From Psychrobacter immobilis (GTDB taxonomy: Bacteria; Pseudomonadota; Gammaproteobacteria; Pseudomonadales; Moraxellaceae), in NCBI RefSeq assembly GCF_904846185.1, contig NZ_CAJGZQ010000008.1, positions 95,311-159,310 of the forward strand: a stretch of DNA of 64,000 bases, read 5' to 3'. Shown here in pieces: positions 46,998 to 55,681 of this stretch. Position numbers and translations under genes: made by a program. Every line of letters starts with the position of its first letter. Within the stretch, counting starts at the first letter, position 1. The notes under the pieces were generated by a model. That model was not told where the DNA came from. It made no database searches and saw only the letters and a list, made by a program, of their open reading frames with translations.

Positions 46998-47297
46998 TTA
47001 AACGATCGGTGGTGGGTTCGGTTTACCATTGTCACCATCCCAGTTCTCACGTGCTTTTTCATCTAGATCAGCAGGTGTTTTTGGTTCCCACTTGCCGTTT
47101 TCTTTCCAAGTAGCATCGCCCCAATCAGCATCTTCTTCTTTTCTGTCCAAGTCTTTGTAAGCTTGGCTAGGGTCGATACCGCGACGTTTCATGTCCGCTA
47201 CTTGCTCTTCTAAAGTATGAAACTGCTCGGCAGCATGCATAGATTCTTCTAAGCCATCAAGCTCTTTTTTTAATGCATCGTTTTTAGCGTTACTCAT
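46998..47297 (-). CDS. Small acidic coiled protein, hypothetical
   Basis: 99 residues, unrecognised. The first half is Leu/Glu/Lys-rich and probably a coiled coil (ALKKELDGLEESMHAAEQ onward); the second half has repeated Trp-Gly/Asn motifs (DWGDATW, NGKWEPKTP, ENWDGDN) and a Pro-rich end. No signal peptide or membrane segment. A strong AAGGAGAGC ribosome site precedes the ATG, which, with the bidirectional terminator, supports a real gene. Possible stress- or DNA-associated role cannot be judged. Confidence 0.7.
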   Translation of the reverse strand: MSNAKNDALKKELDGLEESMHAAEQFHTLEEQVADMKRRGIDPSQAYKDLDRKEEDADWGDATWKENGKWEPKTPADLDEKARENWDGDNGKPNPPPIV

Positions 47298-47573
47298 CAG
47301 GTGCTCTCCTTAGTCAGTATTATTATGCGATTTATATATATTCGATTTGTATGTATACAATATATACGTCAGTAATTTTAATATAAATAATGTATTTATT
47401 ATCAATCTCTGATTAGTCTCAATATTACCAGTGTTAAATGGATTCACAACCGTTGACGCGTATGCTTTGTATTACAAAACGTAGTCACAGCCACACGTGT
47501 GCTCTTTACAGCAGATAGGCTATGACTACTTTTAAATGAGGAAGGCAGGAATATTATTAGTGCAAAATACGAA

Positions 47574-48572
47574 TCATTGGGAGTTATGATGGACTTCGTT
47601 CAATAGATTTTTTGCATGAAAGGTCAACTTCCAAAGTTCTTGCGAGACGCGAGTGCCATAGGTTGTGAGCTGTATCCAGTTTGCACCCACTAGCTGACGT
47701 TGTAGCTGGTTCAAATCATCTTGAGAAATTTGGCAGCGCGAGACGGCATGGACATTCGGCATCTCTTTTTTGATGTCTTGCTCAGCTTTTGACGCTATCA
47801 AGCGATTCATGGCATTTTGCAAGCCATAGCTCGAAAAGGTCGCTGGTATTTTCATTAAGGCGATCAATATCTCTTGCCATGTTAAGGTCATGGGTCTGGT
47901 AACATCGGTCAGGTTGCCACCTGCATAAGCTTGAGCACTATATTGAATATCAAAAGCTTCTAACAATACAATGGGCTTACTCACATCATCAGAGACGAAT
48001 TCATCAGCAGGTGGGCTATTTTCCTTTAGCGTTTTGTCAGTAGACAATAGATCTGCAAACCGTTCCGCCACAGTTTGCTTGCTAAATTTAATCATTTCCT
48101 CATTGGCTCTCAGCCATCCACCAACGACCTGATGATTGGTCACTGCGTTATAGTAAGCTTGCACGAGCAATGGCTCAATATCCGTTTCTGTATCATAATA
48201 ATATATCGTATTGTCCTGCCGAGTTACCGACTTAATAAATTCTTGCAGTTGACGACTAATACTCGCATCTGGATGATGATTTTTGATTAAGATGAGTAAC
48301 GGTTTGAGCTTGGCTTTGGCATTCAAATAACTCAAATGCATTTGGCTAACGCCATTCCTTTGCACGGTGCCATAACTGTCTCCAATGAGCATCAGTGCGT
48401 AATCGCAGGAGTCGATACATTGTCGACCATATAGCGATGCTTTTGGCAATTGGCTCGACACATCATAGGTCAAGAAAGCCCGCGACTGAAAAAATATCGC
48501 CAAGCTGTCCAAGACCAACAATTGATCATTGTCAGCGCATATGATGTGAATATGATAGCGACGGTCTGGCAC
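47574..48572 (-). CDS. DUF4062-like protein with C-terminal helical domain
   Basis: About 332 residues from the GTG at 48572 (AGAGG five bases upstream); the frame opens further at a TTG at 48629. The N-terminal domain (about 1-165) resembles DUF4062, a TIR-like Rossmann domain: RRYHIHIICAD, CIDSCDYALMLIGDSYGTVQRNGVSQMHL and KPLLILIKNHH. The C-terminal part resembles the module often attached to DUF4062: a TLTWQEILIALMKIPATFSS segment, then a probable winged helix ending LQRQLVGANWIQLTTYG and LWKLTFHAKNLL. Such domains sense or act in nucleotide- or stress-linked systems, some in defence. No partner gene is adjacent; the role is inference. Confidence 0.68.
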   Translation of the reverse strand: MPDRRYHIHIICADNDQLLVLDSLAIFFQSRAFLTYDVSSQLPKASLYGRQCIDSCDYALMLIGDSYGTVQRNGVSQMHLSYLNAKAKLKPLLILIKNHHPDASISRQLQEFIKSVTRQDNTIYYYDTETDIEPLLVQAYYNAVTNHQVVGGWLRANEEMIKFSKQTVAERFADLLSTDKTLKENSPPADEFVSDDVSKPIVLLEAFDIQYSAQAYAGGNLTDVTRPMTLTWQEILIALMKIPATFSSYGLQNAMNRLIASKAEQDIKKEMPNVHAVSRCQISQDDLNQLQRQLVGANWIQLTTYGTRVSQELWKLTFHAKNLLNEVHHNSQ

Positions 48573-48737
48573 AATCACCTCTAAGCTTAGGTCATGACAT
48601 AGAATAATATGATATAAAATAGAGCACAAATATCTTGTTTTGCACAGCCTAGCATAATCTTATAAAAATAAGCTCAATTTATTTCGATTATATCAATATT
48701 ATGGTTATGGGTTTGATACAAATACCTTTAGCTGCGC

Positions 48738-49748
48738 CTATTTAGAATAGTATTGCAAGATGGCGTCTTTGCCAAGCAAACGCGCTATTAAAGTATCCAG
48801 CTTATCATCGAACTTAGTCGCATAAAAAATCAATGGCGGTTGAGTGACAACTTTTGTTTTGTCAGTTGTTTCTAAACAATGATCATCTGGGGTATTGTCA
48901 ATCAATGCAGACAGCTGGTTTGCAGCCAATAGCTGCTTAACTCGCTCAGCAATCGCTTGTCCAGAATCAACCACCTGCATCGCCAATTGCTGCTGAGCAA
49001 TCTCATTTAACAAAAACGTTTTGAAAAATGGATAGTGCGTACAGCCTAGTACCAATTGATCAACGCCATCATGAGCAAATAATGTGAGCTGCTGGCGTAA
49101 TCTTAAAGCAGTATCGTCCTGCTCTGGCATTCCCGCCTCGACCCAAGGTACCAATTGCGGATCAAAATATTTGGTCACTACCGTATTGTTGGGTTTAGCA
49201 AAGTGATCGATGACCTCATTAAGCAATGTGCCATTCAAGGTAGCCTTAGTCGCTAAAACGACCACGCGACCAGTTTTGCTCGCCGATATGGCTGGCTTTA
49301 GCGCCGGTACTAATCCGACGATAGGCAGCTGCGGATAACGCCGTCTGGCTGTTTCCAAAGCATAAGCTGAGGCGCTATTACAAGCAATAACGATGAGCTT
49401 GCAGCCCTGCTCATACAACCAATCAACGGCTGTTAAAGTCAACGCTTCAATATCGGCGCTATCACGATTACCATAAGGCACATTTAAGGTGTCTGCATAA
49501 TAGACATAACGCTCAGCAGGCAACTGCTGTGCCAAATGTAGATAAACAGACAGTCCACCGACACCAGAGTCAAACAATCCGATTGGCGCATTGCGCTTTT
49601 TATTATTTACAACTGTACCAATATTCGTTTTATGGATGTCAGCTTTAGCATTAGTTACACTCTCGACATGCTCAACATGTTTACCATCAAAGCTATCTGA
49701 GCGCATTTTCACCCTATTTAAGCTATTACTTGCAGCAATATCCATCAC
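48738..49748 (-). CDS. murI: Glutamate racemase
   Basis: 336-residue cofactor-free racemase giving D-glutamate for peptidoglycan. The two catalytic Cys are in IVIACNSASAYALE (usual ACNTA) and LVLGCTHYPFFKT. The core begins PIGLFDSGVGGLSVY. About 50 extra residues precede the core and are polar. The frame opens with GTG at 49748; ATG 49745 is the next codon, both with weak ribosome sites, so a shorter start is possible. A 7-base tandem repeat lies upstream at 49801-49828. Confidence 0.94.
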   Translation of the reverse strand: MMDIAASNSLNRVKMRSDSFDGKHVEHVESVTNAKADIHKTNIGTVVNNKKRNAPIGLFDSGVGGLSVYLHLAQQLPAERYVYYADTLNVPYGNRDSADIEALTLTAVDWLYEQGCKLIVIACNSASAYALETARRRYPQLPIVGLVPALKPAISASKTGRVVVLATKATLNGTLLNEVIDHFAKPNNTVVTKYFDPQLVPWVEAGMPEQDDTALRLRQQLTLFAHDGVDQLVLGCTHYPFFKTFLLNEIAQQQLAMQVVDSGQAIAERVKQLLAANQLSALIDNTPDDHCLETTDKTKVVTQPPLIFYATKFDDKLDTLIARLLGKDAILQYYSK

Positions 49749-49800
49749 TACTCTACTGCCATTTTTACTGCCATTTTTATATACATATCGTCATCTTTAT

Positions 49801-49828
49801 GCTGTTTGCTGTTTGCTGTTTGCTGTTT
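49801..49828 (-). repeat. Four tandem GCTGTTT heptamers upstream of murI
   Basis: Perfect GCTGTTT x4 (plus-strand reading), bounded by TATGCT and AGCATA, which are inverted repeats of each other. About 50-80 bases upstream of the murI start. A 13-base ACTGCCATTTTT direct duplication sits next to it at about 49755-49780. Confidence 0.9.
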
Positions 49829-49911
49829 AGCATACTACAGTAATTATCTGGTGATTTATCGCTATGTAAGCAGTAAATCATTTGACAGATACATAGCTTT
49901 GAGCCCTTACG

Positions 49912-50607
49912 TTAACTGGCTGGCATCGACAGCTCATAGAATTTTCCGCCACTTTGTAACGTCAGTATCGTCTCACCATTTTGCTCTGTCAATTCGCCAA
50001 TTTCGGTCAAGTGATAAAAAGTATTACGCCCAATAAGTGCGTCCAAACCATTTCTAACGGGCATATAAGGACGTACCTGCATATCCATTGCTGTCTGCTG
50101 ATCAATCGTATCATTGCCTGTAGGATTATACGCCTTTAATGTGATGGTGTGCTCATCATCTAAACGCACCATATCGCCAGTCGTCGTGGTAAATTCTAGC
50201 CAACGGTTATTGCCTTCGTTGACGATACCGACGTCATTGATTAACAAAGGGGCATCTTCAACTTGGATACGAATTTTCTGTACTGGCGTCTTCAAAAAAT
50301 ATTCAATGATGCCATTATTGTCTTCTTTCCATAAAATAGTCGCAAATAAGCTCACCAATGACTCTCTGGTCATTTGCCCGCCTTCATGCCACCACTCGCC
50401 ATTTGCTTTTATGACCAGATCCATATCGGCCACATCTTTTGGGTGCCATTTATCCAATGGTGGGATGGCACGTCCTTCACGTTTGCCTACGGTAGACTTT
50501 AGATACTGACTGAGAGAATCTATATTATTTAGCTCAGATAGTACGTCTTTTGGCGGTTTAGCTGCCGTTTCATCGTTTTGAATTATGTCTTCATTATTGT
50601 TATTCAT
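49912..50607 (-). CDS. DUF1285 family protein
   Basis: 231-residue protein. A low-complexity acidic N terminus is followed by the DUF1285 domain (about 55-225): IPPLDKWHPKD, DLVIKANGEWWHEGGQMTRESLVSLFATILW, TPVQKIRIQVEDAPLLIND and PVRNGLDALIGRNTFYHLTE. The domain is a mostly beta fold of unknown function. No signal peptide. ATG 50607 with AAGGAT somewhat far upstream. Monocistronic. Confidence 0.88.
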   Translation of the reverse strand: MNNNNEDIIQNDETAAKPPKDVLSELNNIDSLSQYLKSTVGKREGRAIPPLDKWHPKDVADMDLVIKANGEWWHEGGQMTRESLVSLFATILWKEDNNGIIEYFLKTPVQKIRIQVEDAPLLINDVGIVNEGNNRWLEFTTTTGDMVRLDDEHTITLKAYNPTGNDTIDQQTAMDMQVRPYMPVRNGLDALIGRNTFYHLTEIGELTEQNGETILTLQSGGKFYELSMPAS

Positions 50608-51013
50608 CGTATAATCCTTTACTTAGCATTCAAAGTTTGGCAAATCTATTATTACTATAAATTTTAGTTTCGGGTATGATGAAAACATATCATCTTAGCA
50701 CCCTCATTAGTTCAATCTTACCTTAACATCGATACTAATAAATGCGTATCGTGTTTGTAGGACTTTTCTTTTATAATGAGTAACGATTTTTTATTGAAAT
50801 GGTCAAGTGGGTGTTGTGTTAATGACACATTTTACGTGATGTGTTGATATCCTTAAATACATGGATCTCGACAGTAACATGGTCAATTGATGTCGCAAAG
50901 ACAGTTTTTATCGGGCAGCCATATGTCTGAGTAATGTTAGCGCCGCAAGTCTATTATTCAATTGTTAAGCTAATGATGCCCTGAGATAAGCCACTAAAAG
51001 TTTAGGAGTAGGT
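50608..51013. other. Intergenic region upstream of ETF-QO gene
   Basis: 406 bases between divergent genes, AT-rich, no open frame or hairpin that I can support; presumably two promoters. Confidence 0.6.
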
Positions 51014-52858
51014 ATGCAAGAGCAAGACAATCAAAAGCCAGTCATTGATAGTGACACTGTGAATACTGACCCATCAGTAGCGACAGAGACGGCAAATCTA
51101 GATAAAGCAGAGTCAGCCGTTGTGACCCAAGAAGCGCCAGCTGAAACAGTCGCTATCGACAAAGCGCCAGAGCCAGTAGTAGAAGCTGTCGCGGCAGAGC
51201 CTGAGATTGAACGTGAATCCATGGAATTTGACGTTATCATCGTTGGTGGTGGACCTGCTGGGCTATCTGCTGCTATCCGCCTGCGTCAGCTCGCTATCGC
51301 TGCTGGTAATGATGAGTTTATGGTTTGTGTGGTCGAAAAAGGTTCTGAGTTTGGTGCGCATACCTTATCAGGTGCTGTCATCGAACCACGCGCTTTGAAC
51401 GAGCTGATACCAGACTGGAAAGAAAAAGGCGCGCCGCTTAATGTGCCAGCGACCGAAGATCGCTTTTATTATTTAAACTCAGCCACGCGCTCTACTAAAG
51501 TACCTGACTCGTTGATTCCAGGACCGATGCACAACAATGGCAACTATATTGTCTCATTGGGCAATGTGGTGCGCTGGTTGGCGGTGCAAGCTGAAGAGCT
51601 TGAAGTCATGATGTTCCCAGGCTTCCCTGCAGATGATATTTTATATAACGACGACGGTTCTGTACGTGGTGTCTTAACGGGCGATATGGGTGTGGCTGCC
51701 AATGGCGAAGCCAAGCCTAGCTTTGAGCCAGGTTATGAGCTACTTGCTAAATACACTATTTTTGCCGAAGGCAGCCGTGGTCATTTAGGTAAGCGCTTAA
51801 TCAGCCGTTTTGATCTTGATAAAGACTCAGATCCTCAGCATTATGGTATCGGTCTAAAAGAGCTGTGGGACGTAGCCCCTGAGAAACACGAACAAGGCGT
51901 GGTCATGCACGGTCTTGGCTGGCCATTGACCGAAACAGGATCTACTGGTGGCTGGTGGTTATACTTCGATGAAAACAACCAAGTAAGTTTTGGTCTTGTC
52001 GCTGACTTGTCTTACCATAACCCATATATGTCGCCATTCGATGAGATGCAGCGCCTAAAAACCCATCCCGTCATCAAAAACGTATTGGAAGGCGGCAAGC
52101 GTATCTCTTATGGCGCACGTGCTTTAACCAAAGGTGGCTTAAACTCTCTACCGAAATTTACTTTCCCAGGTGGTGTATTGGTCGGTGATGATGCTGGATT
52201 CTTGAACCCAGCAAAAATCAAAGGCACACACACATCGATGAAATCAGGCATGCTAGCCGCCGAAGCCATTTTTGAGGCACTACAAGCCGAGCGTCAGCAT
52301 GATGAAGTGGTTGCCTATACCACCATGTATAAAGAGTCGTGGTTGTATCAAGACAACTATGAGTCACGCAACTTCTCGCCTGCAATACATCGCATGGGTC
52401 TGTTTATGGGCGGTGCTTTTACCTTTATCGAGCACAACTTATTAAAAGGTAAAATGCCGCTTACCTTACATGACAGCCTGCCAGATTATGATCAGTTAGA
52501 GCGTGCCAATCACGCTTTTCAGCCAACCTACCTCAAGCCTGATGGCAAACTGGTATTTGACAAGCTGTCATCGGTATTTATCTCTAATACTAACCATGCA
52601 GAAGACCAGCCGGTACATTTGAAACTGACTGATCCAACGGTACCTGTTTCAATTAACTTACCGCTATATGCTGAGCCTGCTCGTTTATACTGCCCAGCTG
52701 GTGTATATGAAATAGTAAAAGATGCGGAAGGAGCTAAGTTTGTGATCAATGCGCAAAACTGTGTGCATTGTAAAACTTGTGATATCAAAGATCCTTCACA
52801 GAATATCACTTGGGTAACGCCAGAAGGTGGCGGTGGCCCTAACTACCCTAATATGTAA
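51014..52858 (+). CDS. Electron transfer flavoprotein-ubiquinone oxidoreductase
   Basis: 614-residue membrane-associated flavoprotein passing electrons from reduced ETF to ubiquinone. An FAD motif EFDVIIVGGGPAGLSAA lies at about residue 71, and the C-terminal 4Fe-4S site has CPAGVYE and CVHCKTCDIKDPSQNITW, the classic motif. About 70 residues precede the canonical core start (Met70) and are Ala/Glu/Val-rich with TETA, APAET and VVEAVAAEP repeats. The AGGAG before ATG 51014 supports the extension being translated. Likely receives electrons from fatty acid oxidation (fadBA). Terminator follows. Confidence 0.95.
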   Translation: MQEQDNQKPVIDSDTVNTDPSVATETANLDKAESAVVTQEAPAETVAIDKAPEPVVEAVAAEPEIERESMEFDVIIVGGGPAGLSAAIRLRQLAIAAGNDEFMVCVVEKGSEFGAHTLSGAVIEPRALNELIPDWKEKGAPLNVPATEDRFYYLNSATRSTKVPDSLIPGPMHNNGNYIVSLGNVVRWLAVQAEELEVMMFPGFPADDILYNDDGSVRGVLTGDMGVAANGEAKPSFEPGYELLAKYTIFAEGSRGHLGKRLISRFDLDKDSDPQHYGIGLKELWDVAPEKHEQGVVMHGLGWPLTETGSTGGWWLYFDENNQVSFGLVADLSYHNPYMSPFDEMQRLKTHPVIKNVLEGGKRISYGARALTKGGLNSLPKFTFPGGVLVGDDAGFLNPAKIKGTHTSMKSGMLAAEAIFEALQAERQHDEVVAYTTMYKESWLYQDNYESRNFSPAIHRMGLFMGGAFTFIEHNLLKGKMPLTLHDSLPDYDQLERANHAFQPTYLKPDGKLVFDKLSSVFISNTNHAEDQPVHLKLTDPTVPVSINLPLYAEPARLYCPAGVYEIVKDAEGAKFVINAQNCVHCKTCDIKDPSQNITWVTPEGGGGPNYPNM

Positions 52859-52891
52859 ATATAAACAATATTAGAATTAATCGCTGATACT

Positions 52892-52929
52892 AAAAACCGC
52901 CCTTATGAATTCATAAGGGCGGTTTTTTT
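52892..52929. terminator. Terminator after ETF-QO gene
   Basis: Fully palindromic stem CCGCCCTTATGAATTCATAAGGGCGG with A- and T-runs at either end, usable in both directions. Confidence 0.9.
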
Positions 52930-52971
52930 AACTTCGACACATGAGACAAGTTTATCTTTAATCAGGTGAGA

Positions 52972-54468
52972 TTAATCTGTCCATGCATCACGATTGGCTT
53001 CGTCTTTAAGCTTCACAAAGTCATCAGGATTAAACTTGATTTGATCGCCGGTTTTACCTTCTTTAATCTGACGCTCGTAATCACGCAATATGCGCAGCGC
53101 TACGGGTGACAAGATTAAAATAGCCACTAAGTTAACGAGTGCCATTAGACCCATTGATAAGTCAGCGAAGTTCCATATGGCAGGAAGACTGGCAATAGCA
53201 CCCACAAATACCATGCCAAGTACCATAAAGCGGAATATCATGATCATGACTTTGGCATTTTTGGCACCAGAGATGAATTCAAGATTCGACTCACCATAGC
53301 TATAATTGGCAATGATAGAGGTGAAAGAGAAGAAGAAAATAGCAATCGCAACGAAGATAACACCCATATCACCCACATACTGTGACAGTGCCAACTGAGT
53401 CAGCTGAATACCTTCTTGCTCAACACTAGGATCGACCACACCGGACAAAATAATAATCGACGCCGTTGCCGTACAAATGACAAGGGTATCCATAAATACA
53501 CCCAGCATTTGCATAAATCCTTGCACCGCTGGATGATCGGGATGACTCTTCGCCGTTGCCGCCGCATTAGGCGCTGAACCCATACCCGCTTCGTTTGAAA
53601 ACAGACCACGCTTGATACCGTTAATCATTGCCTGAGCAATACCATAACCAATCACCCCGCCTGCTGCTTGCTCAAAACCAAATGCTGATTTAACAATTAA
53701 CACAATCGCCGCTGGGAATTGACTAAAATTCGTCACGATAATGAACAAGGCCAATAAGATATAGAGAATCGCCATAACGGGTACGATTTTACCTGCAATA
53801 CGAGCAACCGAGCGCAAACCACCGAATACCACTGGCGCGACTAATACAACCAATACCAAGCCTGTCATCCACGTTGGAACCCCGAATGCTTCGTTGGTCG
53901 CTTGTGCGATGGTATTTGACTGCACACCATTAAAGGCTAAACCGAACGCTACTAATAAGCATAATGAGAAAAATATCGCTAGCCAGCGCTGACCGAGACC
54001 TTTTTCGATATAATAAGCCGGTCCACCGCGGTAAACATTGTCATTGTGCGGCACTTTATAGGCTTGTGCTAATGTTGATTCGATAAAGCTGGTCGACATA
54101 CCGACGATCGCAGTCATCCACATCCAAAACACTGCACCCGGACCGCCAAGGTAAATCGCGATTGCGACCCCTGCCAAGTTACCCGTACCGACCCGTGCCG
54201 CCAATGAGGTCATCAGCGCCTCAAATGAGCTGATACCGCCATCTTTACGCCCTTGATTGGACACACGCAATAGCTGCCACATATGCCCAAAGTGGCGAAA
54301 TTGAATAAAACGTGTGGCAATGGTAAAATACAAACCCGCACCAATCAGTACGAACATCAGTAATCCATACCAAGGGTTACTTGCAATTAACCAATCATTG
54401 TTGCCCCAAATAATGCTTACACCATAATTGACGATGCTATTAAACCAACCTGCTATCCCTTCACCCAT
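52972..54468 (-). CDS. Alanine/glycine:cation symporter (AGCS)
   Basis: 498-residue sodium-coupled amino-acid transporter of the AGCS family. About 10-11 membrane spans. The family signature GTGNLAGVAIAIYLGGPGAVFWMW is present, followed by GLFSNEAGMGSAPNAAATAKS. AGAGGAT precedes the ATG. The specific substrate (alanine or glycine) cannot be assigned. Single-gene unit. Confidence 0.92.
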   Translation of the reverse strand: MGEGIAGWFNSIVNYGVSIIWGNNDWLIASNPWYGLLMFVLIGAGLYFTIATRFIQFRHFGHMWQLLRVSNQGRKDGGISSFEALMTSLAARVGTGNLAGVAIAIYLGGPGAVFWMWMTAIVGMSTSFIESTLAQAYKVPHNDNVYRGGPAYYIEKGLGQRWLAIFFSLCLLVAFGLAFNGVQSNTIAQATNEAFGVPTWMTGLVLVVLVAPVVFGGLRSVARIAGKIVPVMAILYILLALFIIVTNFSQFPAAIVLIVKSAFGFEQAAGGVIGYGIAQAMINGIKRGLFSNEAGMGSAPNAAATAKSHPDHPAVQGFMQMLGVFMDTLVICTATASIIILSGVVDPSVEQEGIQLTQLALSQYVGDMGVIFVAIAIFFFSFTSIIANYSYGESNLEFISGAKNAKVMIMIFRFMVLGMVFVGAIASLPAIWNFADLSMGLMALVNLVAILILSPVALRILRDYERQIKEGKTGDQIKFNPDDFVKLKDEANRDAWTD

Positions 54469-55416
54469 ACTGCTATCCTCTCACTTACATTTTATACTGC
54501 TAGTATATTTTATGGATTGATGTGGTTAATGATATTTAAAAATGCTTACTAATCTCTCTGCCTACTCATGGATCAATATACTGACAAAGTAAATCACTAA
54601 CATCCTGTCACTACATTTTAACTGACTAGAGATTATTTAACTATTTCAAACCCTATATTATCAAAATTAAATAAATATAAACTTTTGTAAGGTTTTATCT
54701 ATATTTACAGAATCAATGACTTTTATTGCTAATAATGCTCTAATACCTCTATAAAACTAAATCCTTAATATAAATAAGGTTTTAACACAACACCTGAGCA
54801 ACGGCCGTTTTTTTAGCTACTCTCTCTAACATAAGTTGACCATGGTTTCCATAAAGCAAACATTTAGTTACATAAAGTAAATAAAATTTATTTATTGTTA
54901 ATTAAGTTAATATTGTATATATTCCCAATAAGTTCATAAATATTTCTTGCAATACTTATTGGCATGAATGGCAAGTTGAAATATTAAGAAAATATCATCA
55001 GGGATGATGAGCATAATAAGACAGAGGACTGTCAATCAATAACGACCCTCCTCCATAAATCCTCATCTCTATATACTATAAATCCAGTCATTCTATAGCC
55101 CATAAATCTTGTTAGATATTTAGGTTATAGTCGACCCACAGCCATATTTTACAATGTAAATTTTTAGTAAAATCAAACCACAGAAAGTATTTTTCGCAGT
55201 GTTTTAGCTGATAGAAATCTGCTTTTTTTTCGATAATATTGGGTTACTTACTACTGGTTGGTCATTCTGCTTTATCAGCCTATAAACTGATTTTAGGATC
55301 CGTTTATAGACAACGTATCGAACTGTCTTCCATCATGTGATACATGCTAAAGCAAAATAACTTGTCAGGCTCAAATCAGTAATCTTGTTTTTATGTTAGG
55401 CAAAAGGAGTTGTCCT
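54469..55416. other. Long AT-rich intergenic region
   Basis: 948 bases between divergent AGCS and DUF4212 genes, the longest gene-free stretch here. Very AT-rich. An inverted repeat CCAATAAG...CTTATTGG occurs at 54925-54962. No open frame with a ribosome site, no tRNA. Presumably regulatory; a small RNA cannot be excluded. Confidence 0.55.
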
Positions 55417-55677
55417 ATGGAAAACCACAACGATCCATCCGGTTATTGGCGTGCCAATGTCCGTCTCATCTTAGGTAGCCTATTTATTTGGGCGCTATGC
55501 TCATACGGGTTCGGGATTTTGTTACGTCCCCTCTTAGCAGGTATTAAAATCGGTGGTACCGACTTGGGCTTTTGGTTTGCTCAGCAAGGATCCATTGGGG
55601 TATTTATCGTTTTAATTTTCTTCTACGCTTGGCGTATGAATAAGTTAGATAAACAATACGGCGTAGACGAGGAATAG
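55417..55677 (+). CDS. DUF4212 small subunit of sodium/solute symporter
   Basis: 86-residue two-span membrane protein from ATG 55417. An 8-residue longer frame at 55393 has no support; AAAGGAG before 55417 supports this start. DUF4212 proteins are encoded next to VC_2705-type sodium:solute symporters. The YWRANVRLILGSLFIWALCSYGFGILL segment and the C-terminal FIVLIFFYAWRMNKLDKQYG are typical. Four bases separate it from the large subunit. Confidence 0.88.
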   Translation: MENHNDPSGYWRANVRLILGSLFIWALCSYGFGILLRPLLAGIKIGGTDLGFWFAQQGSIGVFIVLIFFYAWRMNKLDKQYGVDEE

Positions 55678-55681
55678 CCCC

